This document shows positions 1-9,061 of a stretch of 64,000 nucleotides of DNA, one piece after another (position 1 is the first letter of the stretch; each line of letters begins with the position of its first letter). The notes beneath the pieces are model-generated. The model ran no database searches. It saw only the letters and a list, made by a program, of their open reading frames with translations, and had not been told where the DNA came from. The DNA comes from Oceanicola sp. D3. Its GTDB lineage: Bacteria > Pseudomonadota > Alphaproteobacteria > Rhodobacterales > Rhodobacteraceae. The stretch lies in assembly GCF_006351965.1 (NCBI RefSeq), contig NZ_CP040932.1, forward strand, positions 186,001-250,000, in the 5' to 3' direction. The translations under genes were made by a program, and so were the position numbers.

Positions 1-993
1 GGCATGGGCGAGCACAAAATCGCCAAGGCTCTGGCTGTTCCGCAACCCGGCGCAATGGCCTACCATCAGCCACGCATGGGGCCGCAGCACGGCAATATGG
101 TCGGTCGCCGTCTTGGCGTTTGACGGGCCGACGCCGATGTTTACCAGCGTAATCCCCGCGCCATTCTCCGCCTTCAGGTGATAGGTCGGCATCTGGGGCA
201 TCTTCGTCGGCGCGATGATCTCGGCCTCCGGGTCGGTGATCTCGACGTTCCCGGTGCTCACAAAGCTGGTGTACCCGCTCTTCGGATCGGCCAGCACATG
301 CCGGGCGTAGGCCTCAAACTCCTCCACGTAAAACTGGTAGTTGGTAAACAGCACGTGGTTCTGAAAATGATCCGCCGCCGTGGCGGTGTAATGGCTGAGC
401 CGGGCCAGCGAATAGTCAATACGTTGCGCGCTGAACGGGGCCAGCGGGTGGCTGCCATCTTCGTGGAGGTAACCAAAGTCATCCACAATCGCATCGTTCG
501 TGGTGCTCAGGTCCGGCACATCAAACACATCGCGCAGCGGATAGCGCATCGCCCCGTCCTGCGGCACCGTCACATGGGCATCATTGGCCACCGCAAAATG
601 CACCGGGATCGGGGTGGAAGACGGCCCGATCAGCACCGGCTGGCGGTGGTTGCGAATGAGCAGGCCGATCTGCTGTTTCAGATACGACCGAAACAGGTCT
701 GGCCGGGTGACCGTGGTGGTATAGGTGCCCGGCCCGGCGACATGGCCAAAGGCAAGGCGGCTGTCGGTCTTGGCGTGGCTCGTCGTGGTGATGCGGATCT
801 CTGGGTAAAAGGCCCGGTAGCGCACCGAGGGCGCATCGCCCATGACCGCCTCGCTGAAGTGCCGTGACAAAAACCGCGTGCTGTCGTGATACAACTCCTC
901 AAGGCGGGCCACCGCCTTGCCCGGATCGTCGAACAGCTCTGCCTCTTGGCCGTCCGGCGTTACCACCGGGGTGATCTGATCGCTTGCGTTCAT
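1..993 (-). CDS. amn: AMP nucleosidase (3' end beyond window)
   Basis: Splits AMP into adenine and ribose 5-phosphate in the cytoplasm. The first 331 codons are present; the frame is open to the left edge, so the C-terminal part is missing (the family is usually about 480-500 residues). The visible part holds the N-terminal AMP nucleosidase domain (tyrosine-rich segments such as RYRAFYPEI and SYLKQQI) and the beginning of the nucleoside phosphorylase-like fold (GAGITLVNIGVGPSNAKT, then MVGHCAGLR). The ATG at 993 overlaps the TGA of the upstream adenine deaminase gene (ATGA, 990-993), so the two are probably translated from one message. Together they would convert AMP through adenine to hypoxanthine. 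Confidence 0.9.
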   Translation of the reverse strand, partial: MNASDQITPVVTPDGQEAELFDDPGKAVARLEELYHDSTRFLSRHFSEAVMGDAPSVRYRAFYPEIRITTTSHAKTDSRLAFGHVAGPGTYTTTVTRPDLFRSYLKQQIGLLIRNHRQPVLIGPSSTPIPVHFAVANDAHVTVPQDGAMRYPLRDVFDVPDLSTTNDAIVDDFGYLHEDGSHPLAPFSAQRIDYSLARLSHYTATAADHFQNHVLFTNYQFYVEEFEAYARHVLADPKSGYTSFVSTGNVEITDPEAEIIAPTKMPQMPTYHLKAENGAGITLVNIGVGPSNAKTATDHIAVLRPHAWLMVGHCAGLRNSQSLGDFVLAHA

Positions 994-2807
994 GTCGCCC
1001 CCTCCTCAAACAGCTCCGTCAGCTCAAACTTCGTAACATCCACAAGCCCGAGGTCCGAAATCCTGAGTTCGGGTATCACGACCAGCGCAAGGAGAGAATG
1101 CTGCATATAGGCATTATTGAGCGTGCAGCCGCAGGCTTCCATGGCGCTCACCATCTGCGCCGCCTTCTCGGCAACCTCCTGCGCGGGGCTATCGCTCATC
1201 AGCCCGGCAATCGGCAGTTCCACCAGCGCCAGCTCCGCCCCATCCTTCCAGACGGTCACGCCGCCGCCTACCTCGCCCAGCCGGTTGGCGGCCATGGCCA
1301 TCATCTCCCGGTCCGTGCCGACAACGATCATATGGTGGCTGTCATGGGCCACCGTCGAGGCCATCGCCATGCGCCCCTCGTAGCCGAAGCCTTTCACAAA
1401 GCCGTTGGTCACACCACCGGTCCCCCGGTGCCGCTCCACCAGCGCAATCTGGCAGGTGCCATCCGCGCCCTCGGCCACGCCATCCACCACCGGCAAGTCT
1501 TCGGTGAGGGCCTTCGTCGGCGCTTGGTTCTCGACCACGCCAATCACCCGAGCGCGAACCGAGTTCGCCCCCTCCGGCGCTGTGATCACAAAATCCGCTG
1601 CACCAAGCGACTTGCCTAGGTTCACCGTTGCCCGCGCATGATCCGGCCAGTCCAGATGCGGAAAATCGACACTAACCTTGCCGTTTTCCGCCACCAACTG
1701 CCCCTTGGCCCAAACCTTCTCAATCGGCAGGGCCTTCAGGTCGGAGGTCAAAATCACATCCGCCCGCCGCCCCGGCGCGATGGAGCCAAGCTCCCGCTCC
1801 AGCCCGAAATGCGTGGCGGTGTTCACCGTCGCCATCTGCAAGGCAACCAGCGGCTCGCAGCCGCAGTCAATCGCATGGCGCACCACCCGGTTCATATGCC
1901 CGTCATTCACCAGCGTGCCCGAGTGGCAATCATCCGTGCAGAGGATAAAGTTGCGCGGGTCCAGCCCCTTCTCGGTCACTGCCGTGATCTGGCTTTCCAC
2001 GTCATACCACGCACTGCCCAGCCGCATCATCGAGCGCATCCCCTGCCGCACCCGCACCACAGCATCCGCCTCGCCGGTGCCCTCATGGTCATCCGCAGGA
2101 CCGCCGGCCACATAGGCATGAAACGCCGGGCCAAGATCGGGCGAGGCATAATGCCCGCCCACCGTCTTGCCCGCCCGTTGCGTGGCGGCAATCTCGGCGA
2201 GCATCTTGGCATCGCCCGCGCTCACACCGGGAAAGTTCATCATCTCCCCCAGCCCGATGATCCCCGGCCATTCCATCGCCTCAGCCACATCCTCGGGCGT
2301 AATCTCAAAGCCCGTCGTCTCCAGCCCCGGCGCGGAGGGCGCGCAGCTTGGCATCTGGGTAAAGATCGAAACCGGCTGAAGCAGAGCCTCATCGTGCATC
2401 AGCCGCACGCCCTCCAGCCCCAGCACATTCGCAATCTCATGCGGATCGGTAAACATCACCGTCGTGCCATGCGGGGTGACGGCCCGGGCAAACTCCGCAG
2501 GCGTCAACATGCCGCTCTCGATGTGCATATGCCCGTCACACAGCCCCGGGATCAGATAGCGCCCCTCGGCCTCCACCACCTCGGTGCCGTCCCCGATGCA
2601 ATGCGAGGCATCCGGCCCGACATAGGCAAACCGCCCCGCCTTCACCGCAACCTGCCAGCCGTCGAGCACCTCGCGGCTCTGCACGTTCACCAACCTGCCG
2701 CCACGGATCACCAGATCCGCCGCCGCGCGCCCTGCGGCCGCCGCCACCAGTTCCGGTGCCGCCTCCGCCCATGTTTTGAAATCAGCCGTCATGGCGCAAT
2801 TGTCCAT
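990..2807 (-). CDS. ade: Adenine deaminase
   Basis: Amidohydrolase that deaminates adenine to hypoxanthine and ammonia. The 605-residue product has the family's usual length. It shows the N-terminal beta-sandwich start (DLVIRGGRLVNV), the metal-binding motif GLCDGHMHIESGM near residue 90, the CTDDCHSGTLVNDGH segment near residue 290, and a second domain rich in glycine and histidine (MASTVAHDSHHMIVVG). The first ATG is at 2807; an internal ATG at 2792 (MTADFKTW) is equally plausible because neither has a clear ribosome binding site. It is divergent from the topoisomerase gene and translationally overlaps amn downstream. Confidence 0.93.
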   Translation of the reverse strand: MDNCAMTADFKTWAEAAPELVAAAAGRAAADLVIRGGRLVNVQSREVLDGWQVAVKAGRFAYVGPDASHCIGDGTEVVEAEGRYLIPGLCDGHMHIESGMLTPAEFARAVTPHGTTVMFTDPHEIANVLGLEGVRLMHDEALLQPVSIFTQMPSCAPSAPGLETTGFEITPEDVAEAMEWPGIIGLGEMMNFPGVSAGDAKMLAEIAATQRAGKTVGGHYASPDLGPAFHAYVAGGPADDHEGTGEADAVVRVRQGMRSMMRLGSAWYDVESQITAVTEKGLDPRNFILCTDDCHSGTLVNDGHMNRVVRHAIDCGCEPLVALQMATVNTATHFGLERELGSIAPGRRADVILTSDLKALPIEKVWAKGQLVAENGKVSVDFPHLDWPDHARATVNLGKSLGAADFVITAPEGANSVRARVIGVVENQAPTKALTEDLPVVDGVAEGADGTCQIALVERHRGTGGVTNGFVKGFGYEGRMAMASTVAHDSHHMIVVGTDREMMAMAANRLGEVGGGVTVWKDGAELALVELPIAGLMSDSPAQEVAEKAAQMVSAMEACGCTLNNAYMQHSLLALVVIPELRISDLGLVDVTKFELTELFEEGAT

Positions 2808-2868
2808 GGCGCGCGGCCATCCGCAACCCCTGCCGGAACCGCCCCCGCGTCACCGGCGTTTTCAGCCC

Positions 2869-3852
2869 ATGAACGCCGCGCCCGCCTCCCTCGTCTACTA
2901 CCCCGACAGCCGCCCCGGCATTGCCCGCCGCCGCTGCGGGCGCGGCTTCACCTATACCGCGCCGGATGGCACCACCATCGACGACCAGAAAGAACGCGCA
3001 CGCCTCAAGTCACTTGGCGTCCCGCCTGCCTACGAGGAAGTCTGGATCAGCCCCAAGGTCAACGGCCACCTGCAAGCCACCGGCGTCGACACCCGCGCGC
3101 GCAAACAGTATCGCTACCACCCGGATTGGACCGCCTATCGCGCCGCCACCAAATACGCCGAACTCCCCGCTTTCGGAGAGGCCCTGCCCGCCATTCGCCG
3201 CCGTGTCGCCCGCGACCTCACCCTCGACGCGGGCGAAGAGCCTTTCGCCCTCGCCGCCGTCATCGCCATGATCGACAGGCTCTCTCTGCGGGTCGGAAAC
3301 AGTGACTATGCCGCCGAAAATGGCACCTATGGCGCCACCACGCTCCGCTCCCGCCACCTGCGGCTGCAGGATGGCGACCTGCACCTTGGCTATACCTCCA
3401 AAGGCGGCAAGAAGGTGCGGCGCAAGATCGGCAACAAGCGGATGCAGCAAACCCTGCAAAAGCTCGATGACCTCCCCGGCGCCGAGCTGGTGACATGGGT
3501 GGATGAGGAGGGCGAGCCGCGCACCATAAGCTCCTCGCGCGTCAACGACTGGCTGGCCGACATCACCGGAACGCCGGGCATCACCGCCAAAACCTTCCGT
3601 ACATGGTCAGGCTCCGTCGCGGCGCTGGAGGCGGCGAGTTTGGCCGAAACGGTCACGATCAAGGGCATGTCCGAGGCTGCCGCCAAGCGCCTCGGCAACA
3701 CCCCCACCATCGCCCGCAACAGCTACATCCACCCCGCCGTCATCGACCTCGCCAGCGACCCATCCGCCCTGCCCGATACCGCGCAAGACCGCCCCGGCCT
3801 GCGCCTCGCCGAGCGACGGCTGCTAAAGCTCATCGCCCGCTGGACACCCTAG
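2869..3852 (+). CDS. DNA topoisomerase IB
   Basis: Eukaryote/poxvirus-type topoisomerase that relaxes supercoils through a 3'-phosphotyrosine link. The N-terminal domain (about residues 1-90) is followed by the catalytic domain with RKQYRYHPDW, the lysine loop SKGGKKVRR, AKTFRTW and the tyrosine motif NTPTIARNSYIHP near the C-terminus. At 327 residues it fits bacterial topoisomerase IB enzymes. The frame is open further upstream, but the ATG at 2869 matches the usual family start (SLVYYPDS...PGI.R). It is divergent from ade and followed closely by a plus-strand run of three genes. Confidence 0.93.
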   Translation: MNAAPASLVYYPDSRPGIARRRCGRGFTYTAPDGTTIDDQKERARLKSLGVPPAYEEVWISPKVNGHLQATGVDTRARKQYRYHPDWTAYRAATKYAELPAFGEALPAIRRRVARDLTLDAGEEPFALAAVIAMIDRLSLRVGNSDYAAENGTYGATTLRSRHLRLQDGDLHLGYTSKGGKKVRRKIGNKRMQQTLQKLDDLPGAELVTWVDEEGEPRTISSSRVNDWLADITGTPGITAKTFRTWSGSVAALEAASLAETVTIKGMSEAAAKRLGNTPTIARNSYIHPAVIDLASDPSALPDTAQDRPGLRLAERRLLKLIARWTP

Positions 3853-3918
3853 GCAGTGGCCCGCTCCGCGCCTTATCACCCTCTTGACCCGCTGGCAGGG
3901 CCGACTATTCGTTGTCCA

Positions 3919-4584
3919 ATGCAAAAGGGTCTCTTTTCCAGCCTGCCAAGCATCAGCAATTGGCCCGATCGAACCGATCTTTCGGCGGCGAGCGGCTGGG
4001 CTCTGCGCAACGGCCTCGTCGATGCGGGCGACTTTCTCTGCCTTATCAGGCCAGATGACACATCGCTGCTCTGGTGCGATGGCAGCGGCTGCACCCCGGA
4101 TGACATTCGCACTGGCCCGCCCGAGGGGATCGGTGCCACCCTTGCCGTCGCGCTCACCGCCCTGCCCGACACGCGCTGCCTGCTCTTCGCACGCCCGCCC
4201 CAAACACGGGCGCTGGCCGCGCTGACCGAGAGCCAGTTGCAGCCGATCTGCCCTGATTCCTCTTTGTTTCACCACAAACATCTGGTCGATTCCGACTTCG
4301 GCGGGCGCACGCCAGAAGATGAGGGCGGCCGTCTCGCCGCCCTGCTCTCCGCCCCCAGTCTCCGCGCGGCGCTGATCGGCAACCAGGGCGTGCTTACCTT
4401 AGGCCCCCGCGTGTCTCTCGCGCTCTCCTACCTGCATCGCTTCGAGCGGGCTGCCGGCACCTATCTGCGCGCCCTCTCCACCGGCCACAGCCTGCGCCGC
4501 CTCCCCGACGAGCTCGCATCCACCCAGCCCGAGCCGGATGCCGAGGCCTTCTTTGCCGCCGTAAAGCAGCAAAACAGTGCCTGA
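3919..4584 (+). CDS. Class II aldolase/adducin-like protein, apparently without metal ligands
   Basis: Weak resemblance to the class II aldolase/adducin fold. The C-terminal half (GNQGVLTLGPRVSLAL, LHRFERAAGTYLRALSTG) matches the family pattern of a 'HGvl..G' strand followed by an 'lE.aa..y..A...G' helix. The histidines that bind the metal in true aldolases are not seen: the usual H-x-H segment reads LLFARPPQTRAL, and the family histidine before GV is glutamine. The start is uncertain: ATG at 3919, or an in-frame GTG at 3856; neither has a good Shine-Dalgarno. The end overlaps the next gene by 8 bp. Catalysis is unlikely if the alignment is right; the function is unknown. Confidence 0.55.
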   Translation: MQKGLFSSLPSISNWPDRTDLSAASGWALRNGLVDAGDFLCLIRPDDTSLLWCDGSGCTPDDIRTGPPEGIGATLAVALTALPDTRCLLFARPPQTRALAALTESQLQPICPDSSLFHHKHLVDSDFGGRTPEDEGGRLAALLSAPSLRAALIGNQGVLTLGPRVSLALSYLHRFERAAGTYLRALSTGHSLRRLPDELASTQPEPDAEAFFAAVKQQNSA

Positions 4585-5434
4585 CGCACCGGGGAAAACC
4601 CTGCTCTCTCTCGGTCACGGCTATTCCGCCCGCGCACTCGCCGCGCGCCTCGCGCCCGCGGGGTGGACGATCATCGGCACCACCCGCAGCGAGAGCAAGC
4701 TGCAGGCCCCACACGCCGAAATGCACCTCTGGCCCGGCACCAATCTTGCACCGCTCGCCGCCCGCGCCAGCCACATTCTGCTGAACGCCGCGCCCACGGA
4801 AGAGGGAGACCCGTTTCTGCCCGAAATAGGCTCTATCCTTGCCGAAAGCGCCCCTGTCTGGCTCGGCTACCTCTCCACAACCGGCGTCTATGGTGACCAT
4901 GCAGGCGGCTGGGTCGACGAGCAAACGCCGCTCTCCCCTTCCACCCGGCGCGGCGAGATGCGCACCCAGGCCGAGGCCGCGTGGCAAGCGCTGGCCGCTA
5001 CCCACGATCTACCCCTGCACATCTTCCGCCTCGCCGGCATCTACGGCCCCGGGCGCGGCCCATTCGCCAAGGTGCGGGCGGGCAAGGCCCGGCGGATCAT
5101 CAAGCCCGGTCAGGTGTTTTCGCGGATCCATGTCGAGGACATCGCCCAAGTGCTCGCCGCCTCCATGGCCCGGCCCGATCCCGGCGCGGTGTACAACCTC
5201 TGCGATGATGATCCTGCGCCGCCGCAAGACGTCATCGAACACGCCGCCAATCTCCTCGGCCTCCCCGTGCCACCCGCAATTTCTATCGAAGACGCGGAAC
5301 TTTCTCCCATGGCCCGCAGTTTTTATGCCGAGAGCAAGCGGGTGAGGAATGACCGTATCAAGCGAGACCTTGGAATCGAGCTCCTCTACCCGACGTACCG
5401 GGACGGGCTCAGAGCACTCCTCGAAAGAGAGTGA
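4577..5434 (+). CDS. NAD(P)-dependent epimerase/oxidoreductase (YeeZ-like SDR)
   Basis: Extended short-chain dehydrogenase fold. The N-terminal Rossmann segment LLSLGHGYSARALAARLAP carries a GxGxxA-like dinucleotide motif, followed by LSTTGVYGDHAGGWVDE (the family's STTGVYG) and IFRLAGIYGPGRGP (RxxGIYGPGR), then FSRIHVEDIA. These are hallmarks of the YeeZ/ladderlectin-like branch of sugar-epimerase-related proteins; the substrate is not known. Start is GTG at 4577, overlapping the preceding stop by 8 bp, so it is probably co-translated. It also overlaps the next frame by 86 bp. Confidence 0.85.
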   Translation: MPDAPGKTLLSLGHGYSARALAARLAPAGWTIIGTTRSESKLQAPHAEMHLWPGTNLAPLAARASHILLNAAPTEEGDPFLPEIGSILAESAPVWLGYLSTTGVYGDHAGGWVDEQTPLSPSTRRGEMRTQAEAAWQALAATHDLPLHIFRLAGIYGPGRGPFAKVRAGKARRIIKPGQVFSRIHVEDIAQVLAASMARPDPGAVYNLCDDDPAPPQDVIEHAANLLGLPVPPAISIEDAELSPMARSFYAESKRVRNDRIKRDLGIELLYPTYRDGLRALLERE

Positions 5435-6005
5435 CATTCGGTCGTTGTCCGATGTGCTGGACGCGCTCGACGGGCTGACATCTGCCAAAACAGTTTCGGT
5501 TCAGGACTTGCTCGAAGAGGTGGGCGTTCGCGCCTTTGCGCCCCTCATCCTGATTCCCGCCCTCATTCTCGTCACACCGATTTCGGGCATCCCGGGTCTG
5601 CCAACCCTTGGCGCGGTGCTGATCGGGCTGGTGATTGTGCAAAAACTGCTTGGGCGAGAGCATCTTTGGCTCCCCGGGTGGCTGACCCGCCGCAAGGTTC
5701 GGGGCGAGAAGTTGGCAGATGCCGTCGACTGGATGCGCAAGCCCTGCCACTGGATCGACAAACACTCCCGCAAACGCCTCAGCCCCTTGGTCTCGCGCCC
5801 CGCAAACTTGCTGGCGGCGGTTGTGATCACACTCATCTGCGTGATCATCCCGTTCTTGGAACTGCTGCCAATGGTCACCTCGCTCTTCGCGGTGGTCATC
5901 AGCCTCTTTGCCATCGGGCTCCTGCTCCGCGATGGGTTGTTTACACTGGTTGGCTATCTTTGGATCGGCGTTGCGGCGGGTGCGATTTACTGGCTGACGG
6001 GCTAA
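5349..6005 (+). CDS. ExoD family membrane protein
   Basis: Inner membrane protein of the ExoD family (named for an exopolysaccharide and alkali-sensitivity locus in Sinorhizobium). The body contains VQDLLEEVGVRAFAPLILIPALILVTPISGIPGLPT, the conserved family block with a Pro/Gly-rich hydrophobic loop, and three further hydrophobic segments toward the C-terminus. The ATG at 5349 would lie 86 bp inside the preceding gene and gives a Ser/Thr-rich leader of about 30 residues; internal TTG (5445) or GTG (5454) starts would give a length closer to the conserved core. It converges on dxs with 11 bp between stops. Confidence 0.85.
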   Translation: MTVSSETLESSSSTRRTGTGSEHSSKESDIRSLSDVLDALDGLTSAKTVSVQDLLEEVGVRAFAPLILIPALILVTPISGIPGLPTLGAVLIGLVIVQKLLGREHLWLPGWLTRRKVRGEKLADAVDWMRKPCHWIDKHSRKRLSPLVSRPANLLAAVVITLICVIIPFLELLPMVTSLFAVVISLFAIGLLLRDGLFTLVGYLWIGVAAGAIYWLTG

Positions 6006-6016
6006 ACAGGCTCTGT

Positions 6017-7945
6017 TCAGGCGCGTTTTGAGCCAATCTGCGCCACATCCAGCACGCTCAACACCTTCGCTTCGATCTGCTCGGCATTCATCGCCGCCTC
6101 AGCCCACATGTCGCGCGGGCTGGCCTGGTCGATGAAGGTATCGGGCAGCACCATCGAGCGAAACTTCAGCCCCTCATCAAACACGCCTTCCTCGGCGTAG
6201 AGCTGCGCCACATGGCTGCCAAAGCCGCCAATCGCGCCCTCCTCGATTGTGATCACGGCGTCATGCTCAGCGGCGAGCCGCAGGCAAAGCTCCTTGTCCA
6301 GCGGCTTGGCAAAGCGGGCATCGGCAATCGTTGGCGTCACGCCGCGGGCGGCCAGCGCCTCTGCGGCCTGCATCACCTCCGCCAGCCGCGCCCCGAAGGA
6401 CAGCAGCGCCACGCCTTTGCCCTCCTGAATCACCCGGCCCTTGCCAATTTCCAGCGGAATGCCGCGCTCCGGCATGTCCACACCCATGCCCTCGCCGCGC
6501 GGATATCGGAAGGCAATTGGCCCGTCGTCATGCGCAGCCGCCGTGGCCACCATGTGCCGCAGCTCCGCCTCATCGGCAGCGGCCATCACCACGAACCCGG
6601 GCAGGTTGGCAAGGAAGGCCACATCAAACGCGCCCGCATGGGTTGCCCCATCGGCGCCCACCAGCCCGGCCCGGTCGATGGCAAAGCGCACCGGCAGGCG
6701 CTGGATCGCCACATCATGCACCACCTGGTCGTAGCCGCGTTGCAGAAAGGTGGAGTAAATCGCGCAGAAGGGCCTCAACCCGCCCGCCGCCTGCCCGGCC
6801 GCAAAGGTAACGGCATGCTGCTCGGCGATACCCACATCAAACACCCGCCCGGGGAAGTGCTTGCCCACAAGGTCGAGCCCCGTGCCATCCGGCATGGCGG
6901 CGGTCACAGCGGTGATGCGCGGGTCGGCCTCCGCCTCCTGAATCAGGCTCTCTGCAAAGACTTTCGTATAGCTCGGCGCATTGCTCGGCGCCTTTTTCTG
7001 CTTGCCGGTGACCACATCGAACTTGGCAACACCATGCCCCTTGTCGGGCGCCTCTTCGGCGGGCGCATAGCCCTTGCCCTTCTTTGTGATCACATGAATC
7101 AGCACCGGCCCATCTGCCCGCGCCTTTACCGTGCGCAGCACCGGCAGCAGCTGCTCCATGTCGTGCCCGTCGATCGGCCCGACGTAAGAGAAACCCAGCT
7201 CCTCAAACATCGTGCCGCCCACCGTCACGCTCTTCAGCAGCTCCTTGGCCCGCCGCGCGCCCTCCTGGAACGGCTCTGGCAACAGGCTCACCGCCCCCTT
7301 GGCCGCCGCCTTGAACTCCTGAAACGGCGCACCGGCGTATAGTCGGCTGAGGTAGGCACTCATCGCGCCGGTCGGCGGGGCGATCGACATCTCATTGTCG
7401 TTCAGCACCACGAAAAGCCGCTTGCCGAGGTGGCCTGCGTTGTTCATCGCCTCATAGGCCATGCCCGCACTCATAGCGCCATCGCCGATAACGGCAATCG
7501 CATCGCCCAGCGGCGGATCGGCAGGCGCGCCAAGATCACGGGCCACGGCAAAGCCCAGCGCCGCGCTGATACTGGTGGAGGAATGCGCCGCGCCAAACGG
7601 GTCATAGGGGCTTTCGGAGCGTTTGGTGAAGCCGCTCAGCCCATCCTTCTGGCGCAGGGTGCGAATGCGGTCGCGCCGCCCGGTCAGGATCTTGTGGGGG
7701 TAGCACTGGTGCGACACGTCCCAAACCAGCCGGTCGCGCGGGGTGTCAAACACCGCATGAATCGCCACTGTCAGCTCAACCACGCCAAGCCCGGCCCCAA
7801 GGTGGCCGCCGGTCTGGCTGACGGCATCAATCGTCTCGGTGCGCAGCTCACCCGCCACCTGCAGCAGCTCGCTATCGCTCATCTGGCGCAGGGCGGACGG
7901 GTCATTCACCCGGTCGAGAAGCGGCGTGGCTGGGCTCTGGCTCAT
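6017..7945 (-). CDS. dxs: 1-deoxy-D-xylulose-5-phosphate synthase
   Basis: Thiamine-diphosphate enzyme that condenses pyruvate and glyceraldehyde 3-phosphate, the first step of the MEP isoprenoid pathway. At 642 residues it is full length. It shows [15 protein letters not shown] near the N-terminus, the ThDP-binding [18 protein letters not shown] around residue 150, [16 protein letters not shown] and the transketolase-type pyrimidine domain with [13 protein letters not shown] and [10 protein letters not shown]. It lies 9 bp downstream of the prenyl synthase gene, so the operon supplies both the C5 units and their polymerisation. Confidence 0.97.
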   Translation of the reverse strand: MSQSPATPLLDRVNDPSALRQMSDSELLQVAGELRTETIDAVSQTGGHLGAGLGVVELTVAIHAVFDTPRDRLVWDVSHQCYPHKILTGRRDRIRTLRQKDGLSGFTKRSESPYDPFGAAHSSTSISAALGFAVARDLGAPADPPLGDAIAVIGDGAMSAGMAYEAMNNAGHLGKRLFVVLNDNEMSIAPPTGAMSAYLSRLYAGAPFQEFKAAAKGAVSLLPEPFQEGARRAKELLKSVTVGGTMFEELGFSYVGPIDGHDMEQLLPVLRTVKARADGPVLIHVITKKGKGYAPAEEAPDKGHGVAKFDVVTGKQKKAPSNAPSYTKVFAESLIQEAEADPRITAVTAAMPDGTGLDLVGKHFPGRVFDVGIAEQHAVTFAAGQAAGGLRPFCAIYSTFLQRGYDQVVHDVAIQRLPVRFAIDRAGLVGADGATHAGAFDVAFLANLPGFVVMAAADEAELRHMVATAAAHDDGPIAFRYPRGEGMGVDMPERGIPLEIGKGRVIQEGKGVALLSFGARLAEVMQAAEALAARGVTPTIADARFAKPLDKELCLRLAAEHDAVITIEEGAIGGFGSHVAQLYAEEGVFDEGLKFRSMVLPDTFIDQASPRDMWAEAAMNAEQIEAKVLSVLDVAQIGSKRA

Positions 7946-7954
7946 TCTGGCCTC

Positions 7955-8806
7955 CTAACTGCGGCGGGCAATAACGAAACGCGCGACCTCCCGCAACGTT
8001 TCCGCCGACGGCCCGTAGGGCTCCAGCGCCGCAATGGCGCCTTCCACGAGCTCAGCGGCACGTTTCCGCGCAGGCTCCAGCCCGAGAAGCGAAACAAAGG
8101 TCGCCTTGCCCCGGGCCGCATCCTTTCCAACCGCTTTGCCTACGGTTTCTGCGCTTCCCTCTACATCCAATATGTCATCAAAGATTTGAAAGGCCCGCCC
8201 GATTGCATCGCCATAATGTCGCAGGGCAGCACTTTGAGCGCCCGCCATGCGCGGCCCGGCCAGCGCCGACCACGTGATAAGCGCCCCGGTTTTCCCGGCC
8301 TGGAGGGCCTCGATCTCGGGCAGGGTCAGCGGCGTTTCGGCGGTTTCGGCGGCAATGTCAGCCGCCTGCCCACCCACCATGCCTGCCACGCCCGCGGCCT
8401 CTGCAAGGCTCTGCACCAGCGCAATCCGCGCCTCCGCAGGCAGGTTTGCACCGGCGATCAGCTGAAACGCGAGCGATTGCAGCGCATCGCCCGCCAGCAC
8501 CGCCGTTGCCTCATCCCACTTGCGATGCACCGTTGGCTGGCCCCGCCGCAAGTCGTCGTCATCCATGCAGGGCAGGTCGTCATGCACGAGGCTATAGGCA
8601 TGCAGCGATTCAATCGCCCCGGCCACCGGCCCTGCCTCTGCTTCCACGCCATAGAGCCGCGCCGATTCCACCACCAGAAGCGCCCGCAGCCCCTTGCCGC
8701 CCGCGCAGGCATAGCCCATCGCCTCGGCCACGCGCCCGCCGTCCGGCACGGCACCAGCAATCGCCGCGCTGGCCAACTCACGGGCCTCAAACAGTCTCTG
8801 TTTCAC
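7955..8806 (-). CDS. ispA: Polyprenyl (farnesyl/geranylgeranyl) diphosphate synthase
   Basis: Condenses isopentenyl and allylic diphosphates to a short-chain prenyl diphosphate. The first aspartate-rich motif (DDLPCMDDDDLRRG, about residues 80-93) and the second (FDDILDVEG) are intact, as are GGKGLRALL and the KxGxLI-type loop (AGKTGALI). The spacing of residues before the first motif (LHAYSLVHDDLPCMDDDD) suits a bacterial farnesyl-type enzyme. 283 residues is normal. Genes on both sides (xseB and dxs) are the common alphaproteobacterial arrangement. Confidence 0.95.
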   Translation of the reverse strand: MKQRLFEARELASAAIAGAVPDGGRVAEAMGYACAGGKGLRALLVVESARLYGVEAEAGPVAGAIESLHAYSLVHDDLPCMDDDDLRRGQPTVHRKWDEATAVLAGDALQSLAFQLIAGANLPAEARIALVQSLAEAAGVAGMVGGQAADIAAETAETPLTLPEIEALQAGKTGALITWSALAGPRMAGAQSAALRHYGDAIGRAFQIFDDILDVEGSAETVGKAVGKDAARGKATFVSLLGLEPARKRAAELVEGAIAALEPYGPSAETLREVARFVIARRS

Positions 8807-8818
8807 GGCAAAACGCCC

Positions 8819-9061
8819 CTAGTCGACGTCCAGCGGCTGGGTGCCCGTGGGCGCGCCCTCGGCGTCGGTGGTGATCTTGGCCACCTTTTCCTCGGCGGCC
8901 TTCAGCAGAGCATCACACTTGGCGCGCAGCTCCGAGCCACGCTGATAGAGGGCAATCGAATCTTCCAGCGGCACGTCTCCGCCTTCCAGACGGCCCACCA
9001 CATTCTCCAGCTCGCGGATCGCCTCCTCGAAGCTCATCTCAGCCACCGGCTTCTCGCTCAT
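8819..9061 (-). CDS. xseB: Exodeoxyribonuclease VII small subunit
   Basis: Small coiled-coil subunit of the exonuclease VII complex, which degrades single-stranded DNA. The 80-residue protein has the family core MSFEEAIRELENVVGRLEGGDVPLEDSIALYQRG followed by a helical segment (LLKAAEEKV) and a short acidic tail. Its ATG overlaps the TGA of the upstream deacetylase gene by 4 bp. The large subunit gene xseA is not in the window. Confidence 0.95.
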   Translation of the reverse strand: MSEKPVAEMSFEEAIRELENVVGRLEGGDVPLEDSIALYQRGSELRAKCDALLKAAEEKVAKITTDAEGAPTGTQPLDVD

